A program made the translations under genes and the position numbers. Source: Evansella halocellulosilytica (GTDB lineage Bacteria; Bacillota; Bacilli; Bacillales; Salisediminibacteriaceae). From it: a DNA stretch of 64,000 nucleotides. The notes under the pieces were generated by a model. That model was not told where the DNA came from and did no database searches. It was given only the letters and a program-made list of their open reading frames with translations. Numbering within the stretch: the stretch's first letter is position 1; every line of letters starts with the position of its first letter. This document shows, one piece after another, positions 44,516 to 51,363 of the stretch. The stretch lies in the NCBI RefSeq assembly GCF_002335745.1, contig NZ_NIST01000001.1, positions 1 to 64,000 on the forward strand. The letters are read 5' to 3'.

Positions 44516-46204
44516 TTATTTCCTCCCTGTTGGGCCTAGTCTATTTACCAATAACTGCAAAACTCCGATCGCAATTAATATAATCGTAATTAAGATCATG
44601 ACGTAAGCGGCAGCAGCCCCCATTCGACTTGATTCAATTTGTGAAAGAATCGAAACAGTCATCAAATTCCAGTTTACTGACACGAGGAAAATTACTGCAC
44701 TAATTTGTGTCATAGATTTTACGAAGGAATAAACTAATCCTGAAAATAATGCAGACCGCATTAGAGGTAAGGATATTTTCCTGAATGTTGTAAAGCTATT
44801 CGCTCCAAGGTTTGTTGATGCCTCTTCAATCGATTTATCCACTTGTCTAAGACTATTTGTGCCAGCCTCGATCCCAACCGTAATATTTCTTACAACGTAT
44901 GCCAAAATCAAAATTGTTGCTGTTCCTGTTAAAAGAAGTGGTTGTTGGTTGAAAGCAAGGATGTAACCGATACCGATTACTGTCCCTGGTACAGCAAAAG
45001 ATAACATGGTAGAAACCTCAAGTGCTTTCTTCCCTATAAATTCTTTCCTAATAATAAGGTAAGCTATCAACATCCCTAATAAAGCTGTGATTGGAGTAGA
45101 AATAATTGCTAGTGTCAGGGAACTTTTAATGGAATCAAAGCCTAGTGTAAATACATATATAAAGTTATCGAGCGTAAAGGTATGATCAACTCCCCACACT
45201 TTTACAAAAGAACCAAATGCGACTGCACCATAAAATAATAGGATTGCTAGAGTAATAGTAATACACAATCCGTACAATGGGTACACAATATACTTCTCAT
45301 GAATTTTAATAGAAGGTTGACTAGGTTTACCAGTTACCGTTACATACGATTTTTTACTAATCCAATATTTTTGGACCAAAAAGGCAGTTAAAGATGGAAG
45401 AAGTAATGCCATAGCCAAAAAAGCACCTGTCCCTATGTTATACATTCCAGTAATTTGTAAATATGCTTGGACAGCTAATGTATTATAATCCCCAGCTATA
45501 ACCATTGGGTTCCCAAAGTCCTCTATAGACTTGATAAAAACGAGTAGCAGTGCACTAAAAACACCTGGTAACGCTAAAGGAAAAGTAATGGTTTTAAATA
45601 CTTTCCAACGTGAAGCACCCATATTTAATGCTGCATCTTCCAATGCTGGGTCGATAGATTCTAAAACACCTTTTAAGCTTAAATATGCAATTGGAAAGAA
45701 AGCCAATGTTTGAATAAAAACAAGACTTCCTAGTCCATAAACATTAGAATCTACGATTCCAAACATACCATTAGAAATTGCACCATTTCTTCCAAATAGT
45801 AAGATCATTGAAAGTGCAATAACGAACGGGGGTGAAATGATTGGAAGAAGTGCAATAAGGTGAAAAAACTTCTTTCCTTTCATCTCTGTTCTTGTTATCG
45901 CAAAGGCAAAAATAAATCCGATCAGTGTACCAAAAAATGCCGATAATAAACCTAATCGCACGCTATTCCATAGTGTTTGTAAAAAGAAATTATTAGTTAA
46001 CATTTCAATGAAATGAGAAATACTAAAACCTTCTTCTCCGGCTATTGCAACCCTAAATACTTGGTACAAAGGATATACCGCAAAAATAAAGAAGAAGATA
46101 AATACTAGACCAAGAACTAGTAACAATAATGGCTGTTTCATTAACCTTTTCAACTGCATTTTTTGAATTTCTAATCCTTTTCTTGTATTTGTAGATAGTT
46201 GCAA
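44516..46204 (-). CDS. ABC transporter permease, fused double-domain FbpB/AfuB type
   Basis: A 562-residue membrane protein with two permease halves, about twelve segments in all. Two EAA loops are visible: DAALNMGASRWKVFKTITFPLALPG (first half) and EEASTNLGANSFTTFRKISLPLMRS (second half). This fusion is the hallmark of the FbpABC/AfuABC/aminoethylphosphonate family. The start is TTG 46204 behind GAGAGAAGGTG. It lies 73 bp after the binding-protein gene. Confidence 0.92.
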   Translation of the reverse strand: MQLSTNTRKGLEIQKMQLKRLMKQPLLLLVLGLVFIFFFIFAVYPLYQVFRVAIAGEEGFSISHFIEMLTNNFFLQTLWNSVRLGLLSAFFGTLIGFIFAFAITRTEMKGKKFFHLIALLPIISPPFVIALSMILLFGRNGAISNGMFGIVDSNVYGLGSLVFIQTLAFFPIAYLSLKGVLESIDPALEDAALNMGASRWKVFKTITFPLALPGVFSALLLVFIKSIEDFGNPMVIAGDYNTLAVQAYLQITGMYNIGTGAFLAMALLLPSLTAFLVQKYWISKKSYVTVTGKPSQPSIKIHEKYIVYPLYGLCITITLAILLFYGAVAFGSFVKVWGVDHTFTLDNFIYVFTLGFDSIKSSLTLAIISTPITALLGMLIAYLIIRKEFIGKKALEVSTMLSFAVPGTVIGIGYILAFNQQPLLLTGTATILILAYVVRNITVGIEAGTNSLRQVDKSIEEASTNLGANSFTTFRKISLPLMRSALFSGLVYSFVKSMTQISAVIFLVSVNWNLMTVSILSQIESSRMGAAAAYVMILITIILIAIGVLQLLVNRLGPTGRK

Positions 46205-46276
46205 ATTAACACCTTCTCTCTTCTTAAAATGGAAGAAGGCAAAAGCCCTCTCCCGGCAAATATAGAAATTGGACCT

Positions 46277-47332
46277 TTACTGTGCTGCTTCTTCGCCTCT
46301 TATTTCATTATCAAAACGATTAATTAACTCGTCACGATGTTCCCCTGCCCAAACGGCATCATAATCAATAATATCAAGGTCTGTTAAAGGTGTTGCACCA
46401 TCAGGAACATTTGCTTCAGGGTTTACAGGTAATCTGTAATGTCCGGAAGTTTCAAATAAATCTTGAGCTTCTTTACTAATTGCCCAGTCAATAAACTTTT
46501 GAGCATTCTCTACTTCATCTTCGGGTCCATTATTAATTAGTGCTACAGCACCAACTTCATATCCTGTTCCATCTTCTGGGAAGGATAGAGTGATAGGATA
46601 CCCTTCTTGCATTGGAGAAAGGATATCATGAGCAAATGCAATACCGACTCCAACTTCTCCTAAACCAGCGTTATTTGCTGGTGCAGAACCTGATTGTGTA
46701 TATTGCCTAATATTTTCATCTAGCTGATGTAAGTACTCAAATGCTTCTTCTTCACCCTTCATTTGTACGAGTGTTGCAAGAACAGAATACGCAGTTCCAG
46801 ATGATGCAGGGTGAGCAATACTTACATTGTCAGCGAATTCAGGCTTTAACAAATCATCCCAGCTAGTCGGAGGGGTCAAACCATTCCGTTCTAACCAGTC
46901 TGAGTTTGATGCAAATCCAAGAGCCCCCACATAAACCGGAGACCAATTCCAATCATCATCAATAAAATCTTCAGGCATCAACTCTGCACCTTCAGGCTTA
47001 TAACTTTCTAATAGACCTGATTGAGCAGCTGCTATAAATGTATCTGAAGGACCACCATACCAAATGGATGCTTGTGGATTGTTTTCTTCTGCTTGAACAC
47101 GTGCTAAAATTTGCCCTGCTGATAATCGAACAAAGTTAACATTAATTCCTGTTTCATCTTCAAAATCCTGAAGGTAGTAAAGCGCTTCTTGTTCCGGAAA
47201 TGCAGAATAAACTGTTAAATTATTAGACTGTTCAAATTCTCCGTCCCCACTTGCATCAGAGTCTGAATTACAACCCACTAAACCGAGACTGACCATCACT
47301 GCAGAAATTAGAAAAAAATAATTCTTTACCAT
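46277..47332 (-). CDS. Substrate-binding lipoprotein of FbpA/AfuA fold, probably for phosphorylated polyols or sugars
   Basis: A 351-residue lipoprotein (lipobox LVGC, Cys about 21; acidic linker). The mature part (LTVYSAFPEQEALYYLQDFE, ASIWYGGPSDTFIAAAQ, HPASSGTAYSVL, SGSAPANNAG, GVGIAFAHDIL) is of the family annotated as iron(III)/aminoethylphosphonate binding. The paired tyrosines that bind iron in FbpA are not seen at the expected position, where AFAHDI stands instead. I recall AfuA, a hexose-phosphate binder of this fold, using a His-Asp pair at about that position. Two phosphatases downstream in the operon support a phosphate-ester ligand. TTAGGAGG precedes ATG 47332. Confidence 0.82.
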   Translation of the reverse strand: MVKNYFFLISAVMVSLGLVGCNSDSDASGDGEFEQSNNLTVYSAFPEQEALYYLQDFEDETGINVNFVRLSAGQILARVQAEENNPQASIWYGGPSDTFIAAAQSGLLESYKPEGAELMPEDFIDDDWNWSPVYVGALGFASNSDWLERNGLTPPTSWDDLLKPEFADNVSIAHPASSGTAYSVLATLVQMKGEEEAFEYLHQLDENIRQYTQSGSAPANNAGLGEVGVGIAFAHDILSPMQEGYPITLSFPEDGTGYEVGAVALINNGPEDEVENAQKFIDWAISKEAQDLFETSGHYRLPVNPEANVPDGATPLTDLDIIDYDAVWAGEHRDELINRFDNEIRGEEAAQ

Positions 47333-47360
47333 GGTTACCTCCTAATATTTAGCCACATCA

Positions 47361-47375
47361 GGTAAAGCGCTTACC
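47361..47375. promoter_or_regulatory. LacI/cre-like operator GGTAAAGCGCTTACC
   Basis: Lies 29 bp upstream of the binding-protein start, overlapping where +1 or the leader would be. The left and right halves match with one centre offset and closely resemble the iolG site in reverse orientation. Confidence 0.55.
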
Positions 47376-47616
47376 CTAAATTTATACGCAATCACGTTAT
47401 TTCACCTAAACCCTTATATGTCCCCAATACTTATACATACTATACTTTGCAAACATAACAGTTATCAGCAAATGAATTTTACAAAATATGATATCGCTTA
47501 CATCACTTTGATCATTGAACATGATTTAAATCTTTCGTATTAAACAAACACCTCCTATCTCCACACATAAGAGAAAAGTTTTATTCTGAAAAACTACATT
47601 AAAATTGTAAATGTAT

Positions 47617-47631
47617 GGTTAAGCGCTTTCT
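47617..47631. promoter_or_regulatory. LacI/cre-like operator GGTTAAGCGCTTTCT
   Basis: A third AAGCGCTT-centred site, about 285 bp upstream of the binding-protein start in the 617-bp gap 47333-47949. The gap is AT-rich and also holds the repeat at 47736; no gene was found in it. Confidence 0.45.
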
Positions 47632-47735
47632 TGATTTATAAGAAAAGATACCACACAATTTTCTAAAAATAAAGACTTTTTTAAAAATAACAAACCCAAA
47701 AGAATTATTTATAATTGTAATCATGTATGGATATT

Positions 47736-47804
47736 TTCGACATTTTTCGGGAAGTGCCTGGCACCTTGGAGCGTTCGACAAACTTCGGGAAGTGCCTGGC
47801 ACTT
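47736..47804. repeat. TTCGACA...AAGTGCCTGGCAC repeat, two half-units
   Basis: Nearly identical to the copy at 12940 over both half-units, with intact GTGCCTGGCAC in each half. It lies between the converging ends/promoters of the importer operon and the TetR-controlled operon. Confidence 0.82.
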
Positions 47805-47949
47805 AGGGGGAATATTCTATAACCAGCAGGTACACTGCTAGGTAGCATATTGTGCATAAAAATAATAAACATAGTAAACTCATAATTATTCATTCCTATG
47901 ACTCTTTTATTAACGGGAGTATCATATCATTTTTAATGAAACTGTTCGA

Positions 47950-48327
47950 TCAACCCTTTTTAAATGAAGATAATACTTTTATACAATTCCAAAATAAGAA
48001 GAGTGCTATAACAGGATGTAAAGCGCCTAATATACCGATTCGGGCTGAAATAGCCGCTGTAAAGAACAACCCGATGACCATTCCTAGCAACCCGACACTT
48101 CGCCAAATCATTTTCTTAGGTAATTGAGCAAAGAATGCCAGTAAAGCCATTACGATTGGAAGAAAAAAGAGTCCCCTTGCAAAGCTGATATGGTAGCCCC
48201 AGTTTACAGGGTTATCGAATGTAGCGAGACCTGCAATCAAAACTTGTACAGTAATCCCAATCGTGAAAATCCAAGCGATTACACTGAAACTAATCCTGGA
48301 AAATTGAATCGTTTTTGGAGCATTCAT
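47950..48327 (-). CDS. Small membrane protein, DUF6220-like
   Basis: A 125-residue protein with four hydrophobic segments (SVIAWIFTIGITVQVLIAGLA, GLFFLPIVMALLAFFAQL, SVGLLGMVIGLFFTAAIS, ALHPVIALFLFWNCI). The pattern and HPVIAL ending resemble DUF6220 proteins, of unknown function. ATG 48327 overlaps the stop of the upstream gene by 4 nt. Last gene of a three-gene operon controlled by the TetR site at 49303. Confidence 0.65.
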   Translation of the reverse strand: MNAPKTIQFSRISFSVIAWIFTIGITVQVLIAGLATFDNPVNWGYHISFARGLFFLPIVMALLAFFAQLPKKMIWRSVGLLGMVIGLFFTAAISARIGILGALHPVIALFLFWNCIKVLSSFKKG

Positions 48328-48818
48328 TCGTTTAATTCCTCCTTACCAGAACCTACAAAATCTTCAAACATGATCAATTTAGAAACATCCGAGTGATCCG
48401 TTTGTTTCAAGGAGCATAGTTGGGGAGGTTTTGGAACACGTAAACGAGTATGATCATGAAAAAAACTTGTCACTACTGTCCCTATTGGGTTGTCGTTCTC
48501 ATGAATGACCGTCCAAAACCGCCGCTCCCTTTCTTCCCACGGACCCCAATGCTCTTCGGACTGCGAAAAATCTCCAGGTAATATCGGCTTAGGAATGAAG
48601 CCCGTTTCTCGACATTCGACTGCTAGCGGACGAAATAATTTGGACATGAATAATCCGTAAGCTTTATCTCCTCCATTGGCATAGACTCTTTCAAGGTCCT
48701 GCAAATCCCGTTCCCAAACCTTCACCCAATGTTGGTCGATATATTTTTGCAGGTAATCTGTAAATACCTCGATGGTTCTCCCATTACGAGAAATCTCATC
48801 AGCTAAAGATATCTTCAT
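48324..48818 (-). CDS. Hypothetical soluble protein of the TetR-controlled operon
   Basis: A 164-residue protein I do not recognise. It has no signal peptide or membrane segment; it is rich in Trp, Arg and Glu (WERDLQDLERVYANGGDKAYG, EERERRFWTVIHENDNP). AGGAGGGTATACGG precedes ATG 48818. It is sandwiched between two membrane-protein genes and coupled to the downstream one, so a cytoplasmic partner of that membrane system is plausible. Confidence 0.6.
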   Translation of the reverse strand: MKISLADEISRNGRTIEVFTDYLQKYIDQHWVKVWERDLQDLERVYANGGDKAYGLFMSKLFRPLAVECRETGFIPKPILPGDFSQSEEHWGPWEERERRFWTVIHENDNPIGTVVTSFFHDHTRLRVPKPPQLCSLKQTDHSDVSKLIMFEDFVGSGKEELNE

Positions 48819-48838
48819 CCGTATACCCTCCTCGCTTT

Positions 48839-49273
48839 TTAAACACGATCATGGTCAGCTTGCCAATTTTTGATAGCACGTTTAATATCATCTGGCAACA
48901 TCCTTTCTTGAACGGCTTTCTCACAAAGTATTGAAAATTCATCGTCTGATGCGAACCGTAATGCAATGATTTGCCTTATAGATAAGCGTGAATCGAGCAG
49001 TTTTCCAGTAAGGACGTAATGACGTAAATTTTCCTCAGCTCGTATTGCTCGATCTTGGACTTTACAGACGAACGATCTCAGGAAAAAAACAGTAAAAGTT
49101 ACAATCAACGCAAGTGTAACAATTAACAACGGGGCAAAAACCCCCTCTCCCCTTAATATCGAAAATACAGTATAAGTAATAGCAGCAATGATTGTCACAA
49201 AACAAAGTGGAACGAGAAAAAAATGAAATCCTGGTACCGATCTAGCGTGATTTTTGTACGATTGAGTACTCAA
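48839..49273 (-). CDS. DUF6526-like membrane protein, first gene of TetR-controlled operon
   Basis: About 144 residues. LSTQSYKNHARSVPGFHFFL at the N-terminus resembles DUF6526 proteins, followed by two membrane segments (LVPLCFVTIIAAITYTVFSI, LLIVTLALIVTFTVFFL) and a cytoplasmic helical tail with RLSIRQIIALRFASDDEF. Start: GGAGGGG is 6 nt before TTG 49273; ATG 49288 contains that ribosome site. The 20-bp TetR operator lies 30 bp upstream. Function unknown. Confidence 0.65.
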   Translation of the reverse strand: MSTQSYKNHARSVPGFHFFLVPLCFVTIIAAITYTVFSILRGEGVFAPLLIVTLALIVTFTVFFLRSFVCKVQDRAIRAEENLRHYVLTGKLLDSRLSIRQIIALRFASDDEFSILCEKAVQERMLPDDIKRAIKNWQADHDRV

Positions 49274-49302
49274 ACCAATCCCCTCCATAAAATAAATTTT
49301 AT

Positions 49303-49322
49303 GTGAGTGAGTACACACTCAC
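49303..49322. promoter_or_regulatory. TetR operator GTGAGTGAGTACACACTCAC, operon site
   Basis: Imperfect palindrome (arms GTGAGTG and CACTCAC around a GTAC centre), 30 bp upstream of the DUF6526-like start. It is the same sequence as the site in the TetR promoter at 50093 except for the outermost base. Confidence 0.8.
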
Positions 49323-49440
49323 TAAAGCACAAAAAATTTTTCCTAGCATTAGAACGAAAATGGGGCGGTTGATCTTTCAATATTGAATCCCTCCCTTCAT
49401 TTTATTTTTCCCCACTTCACATTCACTCTGGCAGACTTTA

Positions 49441-50037
49441 TTATTTGTTCGTTTCTAACCCTTGAAATAATGTATTTAACATATCTTGAACAATTTTGTT
49501 TTTTACTTGCCCTAAATCTTCTCTGCCTAAAAATCTCATTTGAAAGGCATGTTGAAAGCAACTTCCTAAAATCATATCCGCTGCAGCTCTTGAATCAATC
49601 CCTTTGTCGATCCTGCCAAGTTGCTGTTCTTCATAAAGATAGGATTCTACCGCTTTATTCGCCCTGTGTGGTCCTTCATTTCGTTCTATAAACCCTTCCC
49701 TATGACGCGTTAATAATGTCGGCTCTGAAAAAATCGATGCCATAAGTGGCATGGAGTTGTAGTAGTCTTCAAGTGCAGTGATAGCTAGTTCTTCTAAATT
49801 TCCCATAACTGTTCCAGTTCCTTTTCGCTCTGGCAGCGCAGTTAACACACTCATTAAATTGCTTAGCTGTCCTCTTAAAATATGGAGAAATATCTCCTCT
49901 TTGCTTGTAAAATTATTATAAAGAGACCCTTCAGAACATTTTGCTTCGCGAGCAATTTCTTTTGTTGTCGTTCGTGCAAGCCCTTTTGTTTGAATAACTT
50001 GTTCAGCTGCTTGTATAATTCGTTCGCGCAATTCCAC
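49441..50037 (-). CDS. TetR/AcrR-family transcriptional repressor
   Basis: About 198 residues. N-terminal HTH: IIQAAEQVIQTKGLARTTTKEIAREAKCSEGSLYNNFTSKEEIF, with SLYNNF the recognition helix. C-terminal ligand domain with conserved FQHAFQMRFLG. Start: GTG 50037 (VELRERI) behind GAGGCAGGG; the ORF runs further upstream but over its own promoter and operator, so the longer 223-residue reading is wrong. It probably represses itself and the operon 49273-47950, which share operators. The effector is unknown; a membrane-active compound is usual. Confidence 0.9.
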   Translation of the reverse strand: MELRERIIQAAEQVIQTKGLARTTTKEIAREAKCSEGSLYNNFTSKEEIFLHILRGQLSNLMSVLTALPERKGTGTVMGNLEELAITALEDYYNSMPLMASIFSEPTLLTRHREGFIERNEGPHRANKAVESYLYEEQQLGRIDKGIDSRAAADMILGSCFQHAFQMRFLGREDLGQVKNKIVQDMLNTLFQGLETNK

Positions 50038-50089
50038 TATGATTCCCTGCCTCTCAATCTGAATGATTAATTGGATTGTATATAACCAC

Positions 50090-50119
50090 ATTATGAGTGA
50101 GTACACACTCACCTGTCAA
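50090..50119 (-). promoter_or_regulatory. Promoter of the TetR gene
   Basis: On the minus strand TTGACA (50119-50114) and CATAAT (50095-50090) are separated by 18 bp. The spacer is filled almost entirely by the TetR operator, the classic arrangement for steric autorepression. Confidence 0.75.
50093..50112. promoter_or_regulatory. TetR operator, autoregulatory site
   Basis: TGAGTGAGTACACACTCAC, matching the site at 49303 over 19 consecutive bases and lying between the -35 and -10 boxes of the TetR promoter. Confidence 0.82.
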
Positions 50120-50164
50120 GTAGTCAGAAGAATTAATTTTCCTGACTAATAAAGAAGTAAGCCT

Positions 50165-50205
50165 GTCGACAAAATTCACCAATTCTCGGGAAGTGACTGG
50201 CACTT
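50165..50205. repeat. Diverged single AAGTGACTGGCAC repeat half
   Basis: GTCGACAAAATTC...TTCTCGGGAAGTGACTGGCACTTA: one half-unit of the family at 12940/47736/51197 with the core changed from GCCTGGC to GACTGGC. It reaches into the last codon of the gene at 50204. Confidence 0.65.
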
Positions 50206-51085
50206 AGCGGATGTATAAATTAAATGAGATGTTGATGCGTTCCCATACGGCATTTATGAGAATAGCTTGTGGCTCCAATCCTTCCGGAACGATAAACTCA
50301 TTATTTCGAATGACGTCGGTTTCAACCCTGTCATTTAACATATATGATACTTCGAGAGTATAGTCACCACTTGGTACACGTTCAAAGTCGATTAAAATCT
50401 TATCCCCTTCCTCGCCCTCCCAAACGTCATACGTGTCGTCTCCTAACATCCCTTTTGGAAGAATATAAGGATCCCTTGCATTATTCTCATTTATCCCTCC
50501 AGATGAATAGCTAGTTGCAAGATCCACTATATCCACTTCATCTTGGTTAAGTAGGACAATTGGAGATAGGAAACCTTCACTGTCTAACCGTTTTTTTTCA
50601 TGCTCAATTTGGTAGTCATTTGTCCAAGTTGAAAACATCGTTATGCAAAGTATGATAAATGGCATAAGCATTAATTGCACCTTATACTTTTTTAAGGAAG
50701 CATTTCTCCATTCATCAAAAAGAAAAAAGAACGCTGCAATCATGATCGTTAGACTCGTAAGGAATTCATCTATCTCCCTAAACAATAATGTTGCAAAAAG
50801 ATACGCACTTAAAATATGTATTGAAAAGTTTACAAACACTCTCACAAAGCCATGCAGCTTCTTAGTAATCACACCAGCTATGAATGTGACTGGAAAACCA
50901 ATCACTAAAATAAGCGGTACACCGTAAAGGATGAACCAAAAAAAATACGTAAAATATTCATGGATAGGCAACCCATCCCTTATCTGACTGCTTCTGAACA
51001 GTGACGTGAAAGTCGGCCATAAAAACAAAATCACAATATAAGCGATTAAACTTTTCCCGGTTACGATTAATTTATGTGTAAGCAT
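50204..51085 (-). CDS. Hypothetical multi-pass membrane protein
   Basis: A 293-residue protein. N-terminal ~165 residues contain about five hydrophobic segments (LIAYIVILFLWPTFTSLF, YFFWFILYGVPLILVIGF, SIHILSAYLFATLLF, FLTSLTIMIAAFFFLF, LMLMPFIILCITMF). The remaining ~125 residues form an extracytoplasmic beta-rich domain (KILIDFERVPSGDYTLEVSY). I do not recognise the family. ATG 51085 follows AGAAGGG. It lies between two repeats and is not in an obvious operon. Confidence 0.6.
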   Translation of the reverse strand: MLTHKLIVTGKSLIAYIVILFLWPTFTSLFRSSQIRDGLPIHEYFTYFFWFILYGVPLILVIGFPVTFIAGVITKKLHGFVRVFVNFSIHILSAYLFATLLFREIDEFLTSLTIMIAAFFFLFDEWRNASLKKYKVQLMLMPFIILCITMFSTWTNDYQIEHEKKRLDSEGFLSPIVLLNQDEVDIVDLATSYSSGGINENNARDPYILPKGMLGDDTYDVWEGEEGDKILIDFERVPSGDYTLEVSYMLNDRVETDVIRNNEFIVPEGLEPQAILINAVWERINISFNLYIR

Positions 51086-51196
51086 AGAAAACCCTTCTTA
51101 TCTAGTAAACTCATTTCGTTATGACGATGCGATTAATGGAAAACTAATTGATCATAAAATAATCTTCTATCATTGATCCCCCAATATGATAGCATC

Positions 51197-51267
51197 TTCG
51201 ACATTATTCGGGAAGTACCTGACACCTTGCTTAAGTTCGACAAAATTCGGGAGGTGCCTGGCACTTG
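51197..51267. repeat. TTCGACA...AAGTRCCTGRCAC repeat, two half-units
   Basis: A third two-unit copy of the family at 12940 and 47736, with substitutions (AAGTACCTGACAC in the first half, AGGTGCCTGGCAC in the second). It lies upstream of the lipase gene. Confidence 0.78.
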
Positions 51268-51363
51268 GCAAAAGCACTTATAATTTTCCAATTGTGACAT
51301 ACTTATATTGTTGATGGGGTGCTCAGGTGCTCTAAAAACCTATATAAAGGGGCGAGGTATAGC

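Noticed and set aside
43407-47332. Annotation as iron(III) uptake
   Set aside because: The fold family includes iron binders, but the paired tyrosines are not seen, no siderophore or Fur-type site is near, and two phosphatases plus the iol operon point to phosphate esters.
47838-47950. Possible small RNA or terminator downstream of the DUF6220-like gene
   Set aside because: Only a short AGCAG/CTGCT stem is visible, without promoter or T run; not enough to report.
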